DNA of 64,000 nucleotides from the NCBI GenBank assembly GCA_003598065.1, contig QZKR01000031.1:1-64000 (forward strand), given 5' to 3'. Below the pieces are notes generated by a model. That model saw nothing but the letters and a program-made list of their open reading frames with translations, was not told the origin of the DNA and did no database searches. Every line of letters starts with the position of its first letter. Position 1 is the stretch's first letter. Below, one piece after another: positions 26,574 through 35,442 of the stretch. The position numbers and the translations under genes were made by a program. This stretch comes from Myxococcales bacterium. GTDB lineage: Bacteria > Myxococcota_A > SURF-8.

Positions 26574-27239
26574 ATGAGTCGAGCCAACGACCATCCAAAG
26601 GCCCGTAACGCCAAACGCGAGGCGTTGCGGGCTTTACTTTCGGCTCGCGATCACGCGGGTCTTGGCGCATGGGCGCAGAGCCAATCCAATCCGGCCAGTC
26701 CGCTAATCGCGTTTCTTTTCGAACCGGACTTGCTTTTGTGCTGGCGCGCCATAGAGGCGTTGGGCGGCGTCGCCCGGGCGACCTACGCCGACGATCCGGA
26801 ACGCTGGCGCAACACCCTGCGCCGCCTGCTCTGGCACATGAACGAGGAATCCGGCGGCATCATCTGGCTGGCTCCGGAAGCGGCGGCGAGCGTGCTTCGC
26901 GCCGCGCCGGACCTGATCGCCGAATACGGCAACCAACTGCTGAGCCGCTACGCCGATTCGCCGTTCGAGCGCGGCGTTCGCTGGGCCGCCGCCTATCTTG
27001 CCCCTGTCGCGCCCGAACTGGCGATGTATTGGAGCGAAACGCTATCGCCGTCGTTGGAAAACGCCGACGCGGCCATCCGCGGCTTGACGGCGGCGGCGCT
27101 CAAGGACGTCCGATCTCCGGCGATCGAAAGCGTGCTCGCCAAGCTGCGTGATGACAACGCAGCGGTGGAACTGTATGATTTTGCATCCGGAGAATTCGGC
27201 GTGCGGACGGTCGCCGATCTGACGCGCGGGCTGTCGTAA
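26574..27239 (+). CDS. HEAT-like helical repeat protein of unknown function
   Basis: 221 residues, mostly amphipathic helix pairs, for example PLIAFLFEPDLLLCWRAIEALGG, AAASVLRAAPDLIAEYGNQLL and AAIRGLTAAALKDVRSPAIESVLAKLRDD, which read as degenerate HEAT repeats. It resembles proteins annotated as DVU0298 family in sulfate reducers, a weak memory-based match. No catalytic motif is seen. It begins 36 bp after ferritin on the same strand and is convergent with mrp. Confidence 0.6.
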   Translation: MSRANDHPKARNAKREALRALLSARDHAGLGAWAQSQSNPASPLIAFLFEPDLLLCWRAIEALGGVARATYADDPERWRNTLRRLLWHMNEESGGIIWLAPEAAASVLRAAPDLIAEYGNQLLSRYADSPFERGVRWAAAYLAPVAPELAMYWSETLSPSLENADAAIRGLTAAALKDVRSPAIESVLAKLRDDNAAVELYDFASGEFGVRTVADLTRGLS

Positions 27240-27251
27240 CTTCCGGCGGTC

Positions 27252-28169
27252 CTATTTCAATTCCAGAACTGCTCCCACGACCCTCTGCATCGCTTGCGCC
27301 GCGGGCGACTCTTCCCGTCCGACGAAGCCCCGCCCGCCGTCGGCATCTTCCGCTACCGTCGGATCGATCGGAATCGAAGCCAGAAGGGGCACATTCATTT
27401 CACGCGCCATGCGCTCCGCCGCGCCGCCGGGAAAAACATGCACCGCTCCGCCGCAATGGGGACAGACGAGCCCGGCCATGTTTTCGACGACGCCGATGAG
27501 GGGCATTTTCAGCTTCTGGCAGAAAACGATCGACTTGGCCACGTCGGAAGTGGCCACGCGCTGCGGCGTGGTGACGACGAGGGCCTTGGCGTCATGAATC
27601 AGTTGGGCGATCGACAACGGCTCGTCGCCGGTGCCCGGAGGGGCGTCGATGACGAGATAATCGAGTTCGCCCCAATCGACTCCGCCCAAGAATTGCTGGA
27701 TCATGCTCATCTTGAGCGGCCCGCGCCAGATGACGGGCGTATTGTCGGCGGCAAGGATGAAGGCGATCGACACCACCTTTACGCCTTTCGCCTCGGCGGG
27801 GAGAAGACCGTTCTCCCCTTCCCCCAGCCGTGCCCCTTCCAGGCCGATCATGATCGGCACGGTCGGGCCGTGCACGTCCACGTCGAGCAGACCGACCCGC
27901 TTGCCGCGCCGGGCGAGCCCCAAAGCCAGGTTGACGGCGACCGTGCTTTTGCCGACGCCGCCCTTGCCGCTCATCACCAGAACTTTGTGGCGCACGGTGC
28001 TCATGCGGGCGTTGAGTCGTTCCCGCAGGGCCTGCCTGAACGCCTCGCGAGGGGAAGGAACCGCGCCCTCACCTTCGGTCCCTTGAGAATATTCAGCTCT
28101 CCCGGTTTCGGCCACCGGGGGCGTCGCCCCATTCCGCCACAACGATTTGATAGCGTCCTTCATCCCCAT
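27252..28169 (-). CDS. mrp: Mrp/NBP35-family iron-sulfur carrier ATPase
   Basis: 305 residues. Deviant Walker A SGKGGVGKSTVAVNLA near residue 67, switch region LLDVDVHGPTVP, Walker B LDYLVIDAPPGTGDEPLS, and the C-terminal CPHCGG pair that binds a bridging 4Fe-4S cluster in the homodimer. The protein transfers Fe-S clusters to target enzymes in the cytoplasm. The first 55 residues are a variable extension with no domain of unknown function 59. Two in-frame ATGs exist (28169 and 28163); the first has AAGGTGA at workable distance. Confidence 0.93.
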   Translation of the reverse strand: MGMKDAIKSLWRNGATPPVAETGRAEYSQGTEGEGAVPSPREAFRQALRERLNARMSTVRHKVLVMSGKGGVGKSTVAVNLALGLARRGKRVGLLDVDVHGPTVPIMIGLEGARLGEGENGLLPAEAKGVKVVSIAFILAADNTPVIWRGPLKMSMIQQFLGGVDWGELDYLVIDAPPGTGDEPLSIAQLIHDAKALVVTTPQRVATSDVAKSIVFCQKLKMPLIGVVENMAGLVCPHCGGAVHVFPGGAAERMAREMNVPLLASIPIDPTVAEDADGGRGFVGREESPAAQAMQRVVGAVLELK

Positions 28170-28358
28170 CTTCGTTCACCTTCGCCAGCAGTCGCCGCCG
28201 TCTCGATACAATAACCATTCAACCGCAAGAGCAAAGGTTTATCAATGCCCGGGCTCATGCTTCCATCGTTTCCGTCTAGCCGTCTCCCTGCTCGGAAATA
28301 GCGCCTCCATGCCGCCACGTCAAGGTTTGCGCATGGCCGGCGCATTTTTTCTAAACGG

Positions 28359-28387
28359 TTGAGTGCGTCCTGCAAATTCGGTATAGT
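28359..28387 (+). promoter_or_regulatory. Candidate sigma70 promoter for the lipoprotein gene at 28437
   Basis: TTGAGT (28359-28364), exactly 17 bp, then TATAGT (28382-28387). Predicted start near 28394, about 43 bases ahead of the ATG. Confidence 0.6.
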
Positions 28388-28436
28388 AGCGCTTGACTCG
28401 CCCGGAAGACACCCTCTTGGCCTCGAAAAGGGGAAC

Positions 28437-29831
28437 ATGATGACCCGGAGGCGAAGCCTGCTATGGCTGTTGTTGGCGGCGCTTGCGTGCCTTGCCTGCG
28501 AAAATACCGCGTTGAACGATAACGATGCGAATGGAGACGGAGATAGCGATCAACCGTTCGGCGACGGCGACGCCAGCGAAAATGACCACCTCGAAATATC
28601 CGGCGAGGGCGGCTGGGCCTGCAAACCTCAAGCCTGCCGCGACGGTTTTCTCGACCCGCCGCGCTGCGTTCTTCCCGACGAAGACCGCCTCCTGAACCAG
28701 CCCGTTCCCGCGACGTGTACGACTCCGGAGGAATGCGAAACGGGAGAAACCTGCGTCCAGGCCACTCCCGACTGGATTTGCGTTCCGGAAGACCTGCCTC
28801 AATGGGTGGCCGGCTACCGTTGGATGCCGCATTGCGCATGGCTGAAAATAGGCGAACGGCTGACCGATTGCGCCGTCCTGGGCGGCTGGGATGAAGGCGG
28901 CGAACTGGCGACGCTGGAGCAATGCCGCGACAGCGAGCGAGGTCGAATCTGCATCGGCGAGCGGTGCATCCCGACCGACAAACTGGAAAACATCACGCTT
29001 GTTGACATTGCGCAATGCGCGGCCGACGGCAAAACGTATCTCCTGCTTCGCCAGGACAGCATGTGGCCGGTCGGCTTTTACGCTTACGCCATCGACGAAG
29101 ACGGTTTGCACGCGGCGGGAGCGATTCGCGAAGAATCTTATTACTACTCGGACGCCGTCCGTTCTCATTTTGCCTGCGGTCGGGACGGCTCTCTCTTATG
29201 GATAGCGCCCGGCACGATCGCGCGGCTGCAAGGCGATGAGTTCAAAACATGGCTGACCCTAGCCGAGATTCAGCAGGCATCGCCAGATCTTTACATTTAC
29301 GGCGCTTTCGACGGGGTGCGATTCGACACGGACGGCTGGCTGCAGATCGGCATAATGGGCTCCAATCAGGGCTGGGCGGTGCGCCGGCAGATGGAAAACG
29401 GCGAGACGCGCGTAAAAGCTTTTTCGCTTGGCAACTGGCTCACCCGCGCCTGGCCGGCGGAAGACAATCTGTGGGTCATGCTTGGCGGCGCTCAGGTGTA
29501 TTCGGCCTCGATGGATGACGCCGATGCACAACCTGCCGCGCTGTTCGACCTTGGCGACAATCAAACCGCCTCCGGCCTCGAACCGCGCGGCGGCCTGATG
29601 ACGCTGACGCTGACACGGATTTTCCGCTATCCGCTTGGAGTGCTAGCCGAGTCCACGGCGCTCGACGCCGGTCTGCCCTTCCCTGCCGATTATCCCGGCT
29701 ACGTGCCGGCGGTTCGGCAGTTTCTCTTTCTCACCGGGAAAGATGTCAACGAGGGATTCGTTCTGCTGCAATATCGCGCCACGGCGGCGGGAAACGGCGG
29801 CGGCGGGCCGGATCCGGGATGGGAGGACTGA
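28437..29831 (+). CDS. DGD-linker lipoprotein of unknown function
   Basis: 464 residues, started at ATG 28437 (AAAAGGGG upstream), giving a lipoprotein signal ending LAALACLAC. Directly after the Cys comes an acidic Asn/Asp/Gly linker (DNDANGDGDSDQPFGDGD), then a Cys-rich stretch (WACKPQACRDGFLDPPRCV, then CTTPEECETGETCVQ) similar to knots found after such linkers. The main domain (about 130-450) has repeated strand patterns that may be a propeller, but I cannot assign a family. It is the first of three DGD-linker lipoproteins between 28 and 34 kb. Confidence 0.75.
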   Translation: MMTRRRSLLWLLLAALACLACENTALNDNDANGDGDSDQPFGDGDASENDHLEISGEGGWACKPQACRDGFLDPPRCVLPDEDRLLNQPVPATCTTPEECETGETCVQATPDWICVPEDLPQWVAGYRWMPHCAWLKIGERLTDCAVLGGWDEGGELATLEQCRDSERGRICIGERCIPTDKLENITLVDIAQCAADGKTYLLLRQDSMWPVGFYAYAIDEDGLHAAGAIREESYYYSDAVRSHFACGRDGSLLWIAPGTIARLQGDEFKTWLTLAEIQQASPDLYIYGAFDGVRFDTDGWLQIGIMGSNQGWAVRRQMENGETRVKAFSLGNWLTRAWPAEDNLWVMLGGAQVYSASMDDADAQPAALFDLGDNQTASGLEPRGGLMTLTLTRIFRYPLGVLAESTALDAGLPFPADYPGYVPAVRQFLFLTGKDVNEGFVLLQYRATAAGNGGGGPDPGWED

Positions 29832-29881
29832 GATCTCTTGTTAAACCTAAGAATGCCTAACAGAATGAAACGCTCCTCTTT

Positions 29882-29945
29882 GTCACCCCCGCGAAAGCGG
29901 GGGTCCAGATCGAAAGACCTGGATTCCCGCTGGCGCGGGAATGAC
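29882..29945 (+). repeat. Dispersed palindromic repeat, copy 3
   Basis: Complete 64-bp copy: GTCACCCCCGC GAAA GCGGGGG, TCCAG, a 12-base centre, CTGGA, TTCCCGC TGGC GCGGGAATGAC. It lies between two lipoprotein genes; reading through it creates a false N-terminal extension (SPPRKRGS...DSRWRGND) of the downstream gene. Confidence 0.92.
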
Positions 29946-29996
29946 AACTCCTGGGCAGAAACCCTGGCGTCACATCGAGAGAAATCGGAGTTTGCC

Positions 29997-31427
29997 ATGT
30001 GTTTGCACGCCTGCCGAAGCTGGCTATTCACCGCGACAATCGTTTTCGGGCTTGCGGTTCTGGCGGCCTGCGGGTCGTCGGGCGACGGCGAGGAGACGGA
30101 CGGCGACGGCGCCGTCACCGACGGAGACAATGGCGGTCCCTGCGAGGAAGGCAAGCAGACCTGCGCCGGCACGCTGTCCATCATCTGCCGGGACAGCCGC
30201 TGGGAAACCATTGTCGATTGCGCCGATTCGGGGGACGCTTGCGACAAGGGGCTGTGCGTGCCGCTCGTCTCCGACGGCGACGACGAAGAGGCCGGTGAAG
30301 ATGGGGACGCCGAAGACGATTCGCCGATCCAGGATACGACGCCGCCCGAAGTTCAGAGCACCTCGCCGCAAGACGGCGCTTCAGGCATCGACCCGCTGAT
30401 CGGCGCGATCCTTATTAACTTCAGCGAGCCGCTCGACCCGGAAAACTTCGTGCCGCGCCGCGACGTAAGTTTCACCGCCGGCGGGACAGAGGTGTTTTTC
30501 CGCGGCTCGCTGGAAAGCCAGAACCAGCAGGTGCGGCTCGGCGTCGATCCGCTCGACGAAGGCAGGACCTATACGGTCTCCATCGCCGGCGGCGTGCTGC
30601 GCGATCCGGCTGGAAATGTTTTCGCAGGAATTACCTTTTCATTCACGACCAGCGGCATCGCCGACGGCGACGGTAGCGAGAACCCCGACGGCGATCAGGG
30701 CGAGGATACGACCGCGCCGAGCGTCAATCAGACCTATCCGGAAGACAACGAAACGAATGTCGATCCTTATTTGCCGTATATCCTGATCGTCTTCAGCGAG
30801 CCGATGAATCTGGAAGGCTTCCCCTTCGTTTCGAAAATTTCGGTTGTCGGAAGCGATAGCCATCAGCCTCCCTGGCGCCCTCAGCCCGAGAACGGCTACA
30901 AACATCTCAAGCTTATTCTTCAAGCCGAGTTGCACGAGGCGACCCGCTACACCGTTTCCTTTGCCGAGGGCCTCGCCGATCTTGCCGGCAATCCGCTCGG
31001 CGCACTCGACTTCGGTTTCACCACCGCCTCCCTTCCCGATGGCGACGCAGAAACCGACGGCGACGGAGTCGGCGACCCGCTTGTTGACGATGTGACGATC
31101 TCCGAAATCTGCCTCGCCGATCCGGGAAGCTGGACGCCGGAAACGCATCCGGAAGCGTTGGAGGCATCATGGAATGACGGACGGCTGATCGTCGTTCACC
31201 GCAACGCGATCTACGGTTCCTGCCTCGATAGCGTCATTGTGGAAATGGAAGCATCCATCGGGCTGGTGTCACTCCACGAACTGGCGCATTTCCCTTGGAT
31301 CTGCGAAGAGCTTTGCCCGCGCGACGTCACAATCGAGATTGTCTACCTCAACCCAGGCGGATATACGATCGAAGTCTATCCGGACGGGGCGGACACGCCG
31401 CTGGAAACAACGGTCGGGGCTCCCTAG
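29997..31427 (+). CDS. DGD-linker lipoprotein with two Ig-like (Big_5/SbsA) domains
   Basis: 476 residues started at ATG 29997 (CGGAG upstream), giving signal and lipobox GLAVLAAC. After a DGD linker and a Cys-rich knot (CEEGKQTCAGTLSIICRD) come two bacterial Ig-like domains with the Big_5 signature: DTTPPEVQSTSPQDGASGID then ILINFSEPLDP, and DTTAPSVNQTYPEDNETNVD then ILIVFSEPMN. Each ends with LRDPAGN or LADLAGN. A second and a third DGD linker separate the domains from each other and from a C-terminal beta domain. Big_5 domains are structural modules of surface proteins. The longer frame from 29838 reads through the repeat and is rejected. Confidence 0.8.
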   Translation: MCLHACRSWLFTATIVFGLAVLAACGSSGDGEETDGDGAVTDGDNGGPCEEGKQTCAGTLSIICRDSRWETIVDCADSGDACDKGLCVPLVSDGDDEEAGEDGDAEDDSPIQDTTPPEVQSTSPQDGASGIDPLIGAILINFSEPLDPENFVPRRDVSFTAGGTEVFFRGSLESQNQQVRLGVDPLDEGRTYTVSIAGGVLRDPAGNVFAGITFSFTTSGIADGDGSENPDGDQGEDTTAPSVNQTYPEDNETNVDPYLPYILIVFSEPMNLEGFPFVSKISVVGSDSHQPPWRPQPENGYKHLKLILQAELHEATRYTVSFAEGLADLAGNPLGALDFGFTTASLPDGDAETDGDGVGDPLVDDVTISEICLADPGSWTPETHPEALEASWNDGRLIVVHRNAIYGSCLDSVIVEMEASIGLVSLHELAHFPWICEELCPRDVTIEIVYLNPGGYTIEVYPDGADTPLETTVGAP

Positions 31428-31467
31428 GATTATCATCGGCATACGTCAGAGAAATCGAGGGGGTACT

Positions 31468-31497
31468 GTTGGAGCAGGTTGAAAAACCTGCTCCAAC
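31468..31497. repeat. Perfect 13-bp hairpin between convergent genes
   Basis: GTTGGAGCAGGTT, loop GAAA, AACCTGCTCCAAC. It lies between the convergent lipoprotein genes ending at 31427 and 31511. It has no T run, so it is either a REP-like palindrome or a structural transcript end working with Rho. Confidence 0.75.
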
Positions 31498-31510
31498 TCC
31501 GGAACAGTCT

Positions 31511-33658
31511 TCAATAGCCCAGGACACCCGTGCCGTCATACGCCACGCTGCGCAGAAATTCCTGGTACATACTGGCCGCGTCGTCGTTGTAGTAGATCGC
31601 GAAGTGGCCGTCGTCGGGATACTGGCTGAAGCCCGCCGTGGCCGGTTGACTATCCGGGCCTGAGACGGTATTCGACGCCGGACGCGCGAGCGAATCGACG
31701 CCGCGCAGCTCCAGCCCTACAATGGATTCGGCGACGGGCTCGATGAGCGGCAGCCGGCCCGCCACGGCCATCGCCGCCGCCGTCTTCTTCGGCGTGTAGG
31801 CGTCCGTGAAACCGGTGGTGGCAAAGATGTTCCTGGCTCGGCCGTCATGCGGCGAGTCGATCCAGTACGGCGCATAATTGATCGGATCCGTGATCTCGAC
31901 GAGCAACTGCACCAGGCCGATCAACGGATGGTGCTTGTGCGCCTCTCCGGCGGGCACGCCGACCAGCGGTTGCAGAAGATCGAGCAGGCTCGGGTCTTCC
32001 CTCTCCATGACGGTAATCGCCATCCGGCCGCCCGCACCGGAGAGCATCCACGCCTTCACGTCGTCCTCCACGGCGGCGGCCAAAGCGCCGGAAAGCCCGC
32101 CGTGGCTATGGCCGTGAAAGAGCACTATGTCCCGACTGAAGGCGATACGATCCGGGCCGCCGTATTCGGCCATGCTGGGCCAGGAGGAGCAGACCGACCT
32201 GTCGAGAGCAAGTTCGCCGGCGCGGATGAAATGCGTCAGGGCGATCGTATCCACCGCCGACTGGCGGAAATTGCTGCGCGCGGCAATCGGATTGGCGAAG
32301 TTGAACGAATAAATCTCCACTTCGTTGGTGGACAGTTCGCCCGAGCCATTGTCGCCGCGCGGGCCGTGCAGGGGCTGGTCGATGCCGATAACCGCCAATT
32401 TCACCGCCAGCATCCGCGTCGATTCGTCGTTCTGGCCCGTTCCCAGGTAGGACCTGTACGACCCGCCCGTGCCGTGCGCCTGCATGACGATCGGCCAGCC
32501 GCCAGCCGGAATGGTCGCGTCGGCCGGGACCGACAGCGAGAAGCGCAATTCCTCCATGCGCTGCACGATCGGTTTGCCGTCCAAACCAAATTGGATGTCG
32601 CCGCCTTGTGTAGCGTAGGGCACATCGCCTTCCTGAAGGTTCGGCGACGTGTAGTGGCCCTCGAATACGAGATAGCCGTCTTGTTTGCGTGTGTACAAGC
32701 AATCGAGCAGTTCGCCCTGCACTTCGCCGTTCGGATACTCGGCGGCAAGGTAGTCGCGAATCGTCTTCAGTTCGCCGACGGGGTCGAGGGTGGTGAACAC
32801 TGTCGCCGCTCGTAGATGCTCGGGATCGAAACCGCTGGAATCGTCCAGAAGCCAATCGATCAGCGGCGCATAAGCGCGGCGCACGGCGTCGTCTCCGGCC
32901 GTGTTCAGCCAGTCGCACATCGCTAGCGGACGGCCGAGCGATTGCCCGCCCGTATCATGCAAAGCGTCGGTGAGAATCATCGCGTAGGTCGTACGCGGCC
33001 GAAGCGGAAACCCGTCGTAAGGGGCGACGGCAAGCTGGTTGCCGGGCTCGTAGGTTGTGACGTCAGGGGTCCATTCCCATTCGATCGGCGTCAGGTCGCC
33101 GTACTCGGCGCTGTCGGGATCGATGTTCACAAGGAACACGGCGCTCGCCGTATTCAGACTGTCGGCCGGCGACGCCGGCAAAGAGGCGGGACCGATGGGG
33201 GCTTCGAACGTCCAGTAAGCGGGCGAGTTTGTGCCGAAACCATCAAGTTCCGTGTTTGCCGTCTGAATGAACGATTTCACCAGCGAACTGCGCTTGGGGT
33301 TGGGGAGGGCCGACAAATCGACTTTGCCGTCTTTCAATCGTGCGTCATGGGGGAACGGCGCGGCGAAGAAATCGGCCGTGTCGTCGAATTCCATGCGCGG
33401 CGCAAGACCGTCAAGCGGCTGAAGAGCCAACCCAGTCGATGCAGGTTCATCGTCGGCCGGCTCCTCGTCGCCATCGGCAATATCGCCATCGGCAGCAAGA
33501 TCGCCGTCCGCGTCGCCGTCCGCGCCAATGTCGTCCCCATCCGTCGCCGGCTCATCGCCGTCCGGAAAACTCGTCTCTTCTTCTCCTCCGGCGCAGCCGG
33601 ACCCGTAAACTATTAACAATAACCCGAGAACCAAGCCGTAAATTCGACCTGTCGTCAT
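31511..33658 (-). CDS. DGD-linker lipoprotein with alpha/beta-hydrolase (lipase-like) domain
   Basis: 715 residues started at ATG 33658 (AGGAG upstream), with a lipoprotein signal ending YGSGC. A long DGD linker follows (FPDGDEPATDGDDIGADGD and onward to about residue 65). The main part resembles the Pla-1/cef-type extracellular lipases: an N-terminal strand-rich domain (FPHDARLKDGKVDLSALPNP), a GTGGS oxyanion-like turn in VMQAHGTGGS, and the nucleophile elbow GHSHGG with Ser in the middle. Substrate could be ester lipids or short acyl esters. It follows the NtrC-family activator gene on the same strand with a 29-bp gap. Confidence 0.8.
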   Translation of the reverse strand: MTTGRIYGLVLGLLLIVYGSGCAGGEEETSFPDGDEPATDGDDIGADGDADGDLAADGDIADGDEEPADDEPASTGLALQPLDGLAPRMEFDDTADFFAAPFPHDARLKDGKVDLSALPNPKRSSLVKSFIQTANTELDGFGTNSPAYWTFEAPIGPASLPASPADSLNTASAVFLVNIDPDSAEYGDLTPIEWEWTPDVTTYEPGNQLAVAPYDGFPLRPRTTYAMILTDALHDTGGQSLGRPLAMCDWLNTAGDDAVRRAYAPLIDWLLDDSSGFDPEHLRAATVFTTLDPVGELKTIRDYLAAEYPNGEVQGELLDCLYTRKQDGYLVFEGHYTSPNLQEGDVPYATQGGDIQFGLDGKPIVQRMEELRFSLSVPADATIPAGGWPIVMQAHGTGGSYRSYLGTGQNDESTRMLAVKLAVIGIDQPLHGPRGDNGSGELSTNEVEIYSFNFANPIAARSNFRQSAVDTIALTHFIRAGELALDRSVCSSWPSMAEYGGPDRIAFSRDIVLFHGHSHGGLSGALAAAVEDDVKAWMLSGAGGRMAITVMEREDPSLLDLLQPLVGVPAGEAHKHHPLIGLVQLLVEITDPINYAPYWIDSPHDGRARNIFATTGFTDAYTPKKTAAAMAVAGRLPLIEPVAESIVGLELRGVDSLARPASNTVSGPDSQPATAGFSQYPDDGHFAIYYNDDAASMYQEFLRSVAYDGTGVLGY

Positions 33659-33687
33659 TGGTTTCTCCTGGGAATGGAGACGGAAAC

Positions 33688-35109
33688 TCATTCCACGGAT
33701 TCATCGGAGAAGGTCAGCGCTTTGTCGGGCTCCAATCCGGCGTCGATCGCCTGCTGGCGAAATTCTTTAAGCTTGTATTGGATTTTGCGCACACTGACCT
33801 TGAGGATCTCCGCCGCTTTTTTCGTCGAGCCATCAACGGAGCCGAGTGTTTTGACAATCACTTCGCGTTCGATATCGTCCAGTGAACGGCCGATCAACGA
33901 ATCGACGCCGCTCGCCGCCTTCGCCGATACGTTTTGCAGGGTTGGCAGGTGCTTGGGCAGGATGGTTTTTTCGCGAGTCATGATGACGGCGCGTTCGATG
34001 ATGTTTTCCAGTTCGCGCACGTTGCCCGGCCAGTCGTAGGCCATCGACAACGCCAACGCTTCGTCATCGACGCTCGAAACGTCTTTGCTGTGCTTTTCGG
34101 CGTATTTCTTGATGAAATGGCCGATGAGGATGGGAATGTCGGATTTGCGCTCACGCAACGGCGGAAGGTTGATCGGCACGACGTTGAGCCGATAGTACAG
34201 ATCCTCGCGGAATCTCCCTTTCGCCACTTCCTCGGCCAAGGGCTGGTTGGTGGCGGCGAGCACGCGCACATCGACCTTGATGGTTTTCGTACCGCCGACG
34301 CGTTCGAATTCGCGTTCCTGGAGAAAACGCAAGATTTTCACCTGCGTCGTCAGCGGCATGACGTTGACGTCGTCGAGAAACAGGGTGCCGGCATCGGCCA
34401 GTTCGAAACGCCCTTCCTTCCGGGTGTATGCTCCGGTAAAGGCTCCCTTCTCATGGCCGAAAAGCTCGCTTTCCAGAAGCGTATCGGTAAATACAGCGCA
34501 GTTGACCTTGACGAACGGACCGTTGCGACGATTCGAGTTGCGGTGAATCGCTTCGCCGATAAGCTCCTTGCCGGTTCCCGATTCGCCATAGACCAGCACG
34601 TTGGCCGTGGATGGAGCCACTTGCTCGATGATTTTGTAGATCTCCTGCATGGTCTTATGATTGCCGACGAGACGCTCGAATTTTTTCGTCGCCAGCAATT
34701 GCTGACGCAGATATTGCGTTTCTTGCAGGAGTTGCGTTTTCTCGAAAGCACGCTTGACTATCAACCCCAATTCATCGAGGTTGAACGGTTTGGTCAGGTA
34801 ACTCTCCGCCCCCAGGCTCATCGCGCTGACAGCGTCTTTGATTGTGCCGTAGGCCGTAATTAGAATGACCTGAATGTTTTTTTGTATTTCTTTAATTTTT
34901 TCAAGCAGTTCAATACCAGACATCCCTTCCAGGCGGATATCGGATATTACTACGGGAGGGACATTGTCGATAACGAGTTGCAAACCTTCTTCCGCGCGGC
35001 TGGCTTCGAAGACCTCATAGCCGATATCCCGTAGATAAAAGGCGATGGTTTTACGGGCCGACGATTCGTCGTCCACAACCAGCACACGTTTCGGAACCAG
35101 CGTCTCCAT
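33688..35109 (-). CDS. NtrC-family sigma54-dependent response regulator with variant Walker B
   Basis: 473 residues: receiver domain with phospho-acceptor Asp57 (VVISDIRLEG) and Lys107, AAA+ domain with Walker A GESGTGKE (175-182) and intact GAFTGA loop (222-227), and a C-terminal Fis-type helix-turn-helix (STKKAAEILKVSVRKIQYKLKEF). It activates sigma54 promoters by ATP-driven remodelling. The Walker B reads LFLDDVN (Asp246-Asp247) instead of LFLDEI, so the catalytic Glu is Asp. It precedes the lipase-like lipoprotein gene. A sigma54-like promoter and structured spacer lie upstream in the divergent direction (35412-35655). No cognate kinase is adjacent. Confidence 0.93.
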   Translation of the reverse strand: METLVPKRVLVVDDESSARKTIAFYLRDIGYEVFEASRAEEGLQLVIDNVPPVVISDIRLEGMSGIELLEKIKEIQKNIQVILITAYGTIKDAVSAMSLGAESYLTKPFNLDELGLIVKRAFEKTQLLQETQYLRQQLLATKKFERLVGNHKTMQEIYKIIEQVAPSTANVLVYGESGTGKELIGEAIHRNSNRRNGPFVKVNCAVFTDTLLESELFGHEKGAFTGAYTRKEGRFELADAGTLFLDDVNVMPLTTQVKILRFLQEREFERVGGTKTIKVDVRVLAATNQPLAEEVAKGRFREDLYYRLNVVPINLPPLRERKSDIPILIGHFIKKYAEKHSKDVSSVDDEALALSMAYDWPGNVRELENIIERAVIMTREKTILPKHLPTLQNVSAKAASGVDSLIGRSLDDIEREVIVKTLGSVDGSTKKAAEILKVSVRKIQYKLKEFRQQAIDAGLEPDKALTFSDESVE

Positions 35110-35264
35110 ACGTCGAGCCCTCGCCTTGCCGCGCTTACACCCGCGCTCAAGCTACACGCACCATAACGGCAAAAGGATCTTTATTGGTGATTGTGGCGAT
35201 TTTTCTGGCTTATGCAAGCTTTTTCGGCAGGATTCGCGAAATAATTGCAGCGAAAACATACCCT

Positions 35265-35283
35265 AATTGTTGAAAACGCAATT
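35265..35283. promoter_or_regulatory. Inverted repeat, candidate activator site
   Basis: AATTG, nine bases, CAATT. It lies 156 bp upstream of the NtrC-family gene and about 130 bp upstream of the sigma54-like element at 35412, a normal distance for an enhancer-binding protein site. Short arms make chance occurrence possible. Confidence 0.3.
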
Positions 35284-35389
35284 AATGCACGAATGAACTA
35301 CCTTTGCACGGGAGAGAAAAATTTGCGCGTCGCGTTAGACACATCTGTAACTCACTGAATTCGTATGAATTTGCTCAAAACTCCCGATA

Positions 35390-35412
35390 ATTGTCACGCA
35401 ATGGCGGACAAT
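35390..35412. promoter_or_regulatory. Inverted repeat ATTGTC-N11-GACAAT abutting the promoter
   Basis: A perfect 6-bp dyad with 11-bp centre whose right arm touches the first base of the sigma54-like -24 element. Placement around -31 to -53 of the predicted start fits a regulator that acts on this promoter. Confidence 0.4.
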
Positions 35413-35436
35413 GGCACGTTATCTGCATGTTATAAT
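35412..35436 (+). promoter_or_regulatory. Overlapping sigma54-like (-24/-12) and extended -10 promoter elements
   Basis: TGGCACGTTATCTGCA (35412-35427) matches the sigma54 consensus TGGCAC-R-N4-TTGCW with one mismatch and correct GG/GC spacing. Immediately after it, TGTTATAAT (35428-35436) is a perfect extended -10 element (TGnTATAAT). Either would start a plus-strand transcript at about 35440-35443. No plus-strand protein gene follows; the next 200 bp fold into hairpins. Confidence 0.55.
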
Positions 35437-35442
35437 TGCACT

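Noticed and set aside
29838-29996. 53-residue N-terminal extension of the lipoprotein at 29997
   Set aside because: It reads through repeat copy 3; the ATG at 29997 has a Shine-Dalgarno sequence and starts a proper signal peptide.
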